From an uncultured Bacteroidales bacterium (lineage in GTDB: Bacteria; Bacteroidota; Bacteroidia; Bacteroidales; UBA932), in NCBI GenBank assembly GCA_910585445.1, contig CAJUEK010000052.1:1-15103 (forward strand): a stretch of 15,103 nucleotides of DNA. Reading direction: 5' to 3'. This document shows, piece by piece, positions 13,563 through 15,103 of the stretch (position 1 is the stretch's first letter; every line of letters starts with the position of its first letter). The position numbers were made by a program, and so were the translations under genes. Below the pieces are notes generated by a model. The model made no database searches, was not told the origin of the DNA, and saw only the letters and a program-made list of their open reading frames with translations.

Positions 13563-15092
13563 TTATGAAACAATTTGCTTTCGTTTAAGCAGCACCAGCA
13601 CCCTCTCCCGTTCGGACCTGCCGATTCCGATAAAGAAAACGGAAGTCATATAAAACACCATAAAAGTCAATACACTTGCAATCAAATACTTCCAACCCTC
13701 CAAATCAAGATATGACAATATAGCGGTTGGAATAACTGACAATGCAGTTACAAGCGAGACCGGCAAAAGCACCTTGCGCGCAAACTCCCTTATGGAAAAC
13801 TGAATCTTTGCACGCATAAAAAGCAGGCGTATGGCCAAATAAGCCAAATCCAGGCAGCACTTTATTTCCATCACTACTGTCGGCGAATATCCGGCCTTCA
13901 AAAAGAAATAAGATATTATTATGTTCAAGAATATGACACTGCTTATCACTATCTGATAATTGCGAATCTTACCTGTAGCCTGAATCGTCATCCACATTGG
14001 AGCGGAAAGCGTCTCCAAAAGCAGATAAATGAGGTTCAGCACAACGAATGCAGATGCAAATTCAGGAACTTTTCCCAGCCAGATCTCAAGAAGGAACTGC
14101 GCATTGAACATCACAGGACAAGCCAATGCAAAAAGCAGGAAATAAGAATACTTCGCTGTATTGTGCACAAGTGCACGCAATGCATCAAGCTCCTCCCCCG
14201 AGTAGTATTTAACTATTTGCGGACGGAACGCTATCTGGAAATTCCCCACGAACTGATTGACAGCTGCGCTTACCTGATTCGCCACACCTACAGCAGCATT
14301 CACGGTCACACCATAAAAGAAATTCAGCAGCAGATTCAAGCCCTGATTGGCGCTCATCGAAGCGACAGATCCGAAAAGGCTCCATCCTGAAAACGATGCC
14401 ATAGACTTGAATATCCCGGAGTCCCACACTTTAGCAATACGTATTGCAGTAAACCTCCGATGACAATAGAATTGCACGCACATGAAAATTATCAATGCAA
14501 TCACAAGATGGTTGACAGCATATAGTTTCAACTTGTCCCCAAGAAACCATGTCAAAGAAAAAGCATTCAACAATTTCAGAACAACATCAAGAATGCTTAC
14601 ATAAGCATAATACGACATGTTTTCATGGGCGATTATCAACGACTCAAACGGTGTCTTGACAAGTGAGAGCAAGAATGTCAGGAGCGAGAACTGAAACACG
14701 AACATCGCCGCTCCAGTCCTGTCCGGAGGCAAATTCATCTTGTTGCTGATATACCATACTCCTCCAAGCTCAACCAGCAAGAACATCACAAGCGCAAGAA
14801 TCAGAAAACAATAAAGGCTTATATTGAATATCGTATTCAAGTTGCCCCCATCCTTTTTCCCAAGCTCAAAATTATAGAAGCGCTGTGTCGCAGTTCCCAA
14901 AGGGCCGCTTATGAATGAAAACATTACGACTACAGAACCTACAATATTGTAGATTCCGTAGTCTTCAATACCCAAGGCCTGCAGAACGATACGCGAAGTA
15001 TACAACTGCACCAGCATCGTTATGCCCATACGCAAGTACAGGTAAAACGTGTTCTTAGCTATTCTTCTGTTGTTCTGTGCTGTGTCTGTCAT
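13563..15092 (-). CDS. wzx: Wzx-type polysaccharide flippase (MOP/PST family)
   Basis: 509 residues, strongly hydrophobic, with about 12-14 membrane segments. The N-terminus NRRIAKNTFYLYLRMGITML leads into YTSRIVLQALGIEDYGIYN and then SGPLGTATQRFYNFELGK, a pattern standard for Bacteroidetes Wzx proteins. It would flip the lipid-linked repeat unit across the inner membrane for the EpsG-like polymerase encoded further down. Length fits the family and the frame is intact. The ATG at 15092 has GGAG five bases upstream (15100-15093 region), a good ribosome-binding site for this locus. Only 11 bases lie upstream inside the window, so the operon's promoter and any regulatory genes are outside. The next gene starts 17 bases after its stop. 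Confidence 0.92.
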   Translation of the reverse strand: MTDTAQNNRRIAKNTFYLYLRMGITMLVQLYTSRIVLQALGIEDYGIYNIVGSVVVMFSFISGPLGTATQRFYNFELGKKDGGNLNTIFNISLYCFLILALVMFLLVELGGVWYISNKMNLPPDRTGAAMFVFQFSLLTFLLSLVKTPFESLIIAHENMSYYAYVSILDVVLKLLNAFSLTWFLGDKLKLYAVNHLVIALIIFMCVQFYCHRRFTAIRIAKVWDSGIFKSMASFSGWSLFGSVASMSANQGLNLLLNFFYGVTVNAAVGVANQVSAAVNQFVGNFQIAFRPQIVKYYSGEELDALRALVHNTAKYSYFLLFALACPVMFNAQFLLEIWLGKVPEFASAFVVLNLIYLLLETLSAPMWMTIQATGKIRNYQIVISSVIFLNIIISYFFLKAGYSPTVVMEIKCCLDLAYLAIRLLFMRAKIQFSIREFARKVLLPVSLVTALSVIPTAILSYLDLEGWKYLIASVLTFMVFYMTSVFFIGIGRSERERVLVLLKRKQIVS

Positions 15093-15103
15093 GTCTCCAT
15101 CCC

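Noticed and set aside
1..15103. Insertion sequences, invertible promoter repeats, tRNA genes or CRISPR arrays
   Set aside because: No transposase or recombinase frame, no long inverted repeats flanking a promoter-like gap, no tRNA-like fold and no spaced direct repeats were seen by eye.

Overview
The window is an almost gapless run of genes on the minus strand, read from about 15,090 down to 1. It looks like the interior of a capsular or exopolysaccharide (possibly O-antigen) synthesis locus. The gene set is Wzx flippase, two polysaccharide pyruvyl transferase family proteins, acyltransferase 3, IspD-like cytidylyltransferase, SDR, LicD, EpsG-type polymerase and several GT2/GT4 glycosyltransferases. 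Together with AT-rich, tightly packed genes and weak ribosome-binding sites, this suggests a member of the Bacteroidales (Bacteroides, Phocaeicola, Prevotella or a relative). That placement is inferred from gene content and style; no marker gene fixes the species.

Layout in transcription order. Export and modification genes come first: Wzx (13563-15092), a pyruvyl transferase (12313-13545), a second and quite different pyruvyl transferase family member (11111-12265) and a membrane acyltransferase (10010-11059). Next is a GC-rich cassette: IspD-like cytidylyltransferase (9275-9994), UXS/RmlB-like SDR (8202-9251) and LicD phosphotransferase (7390-8205). The assembly block follows and is very AT-rich: hexapeptide acetyltransferase (6838-7368), glycosyltransferase (5681-6841), EpsG-type polymerase (4613-5674), GT2 (3649-4602) and GT4 (2527-3579). 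Then come a decayed O-acetyltransferase pseudogene (1927-2514), a rhamnosyltransferase-like GT2 (1124-1930), an epimerase/reductase (126-1118) and the first 17 codons of rfbA (1-52).

Proposed working model: four glycosyltransferases build a lipid-linked repeat on a sugar-phosphate primer made by an enzyme outside the window. The IspD-like/SDR/LicD trio makes and transfers a CDP-activated phospho-polyol or related group. Pyruvyl and acyl transferases decorate the unit, Wzx flips it and the EpsG-like protein polymerises it. rfbA implies that dTDP-rhamnose is one donor.

The most notable signal is three G8 homopolymer tracts on the coding strand. Each lies in a modification gene (hexapeptide acetyltransferase, acyltransferase 3, pyruvyl transferase). 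In the first two, a one-base slip in either direction truncates the protein. This suggests phase-variable decoration of the polysaccharide. Other points of interest are a well-resolved dead acetyltransferase gene, a GC step inside licD that looks like a recombination joint, and a perfect 8-bp hairpin touching a start codon. No tRNA, rRNA, CRISPR, insertion sequence, clear promoter or clear terminator was seen. Apart from the pseudogene there is no gene-free stretch over 300 bases.
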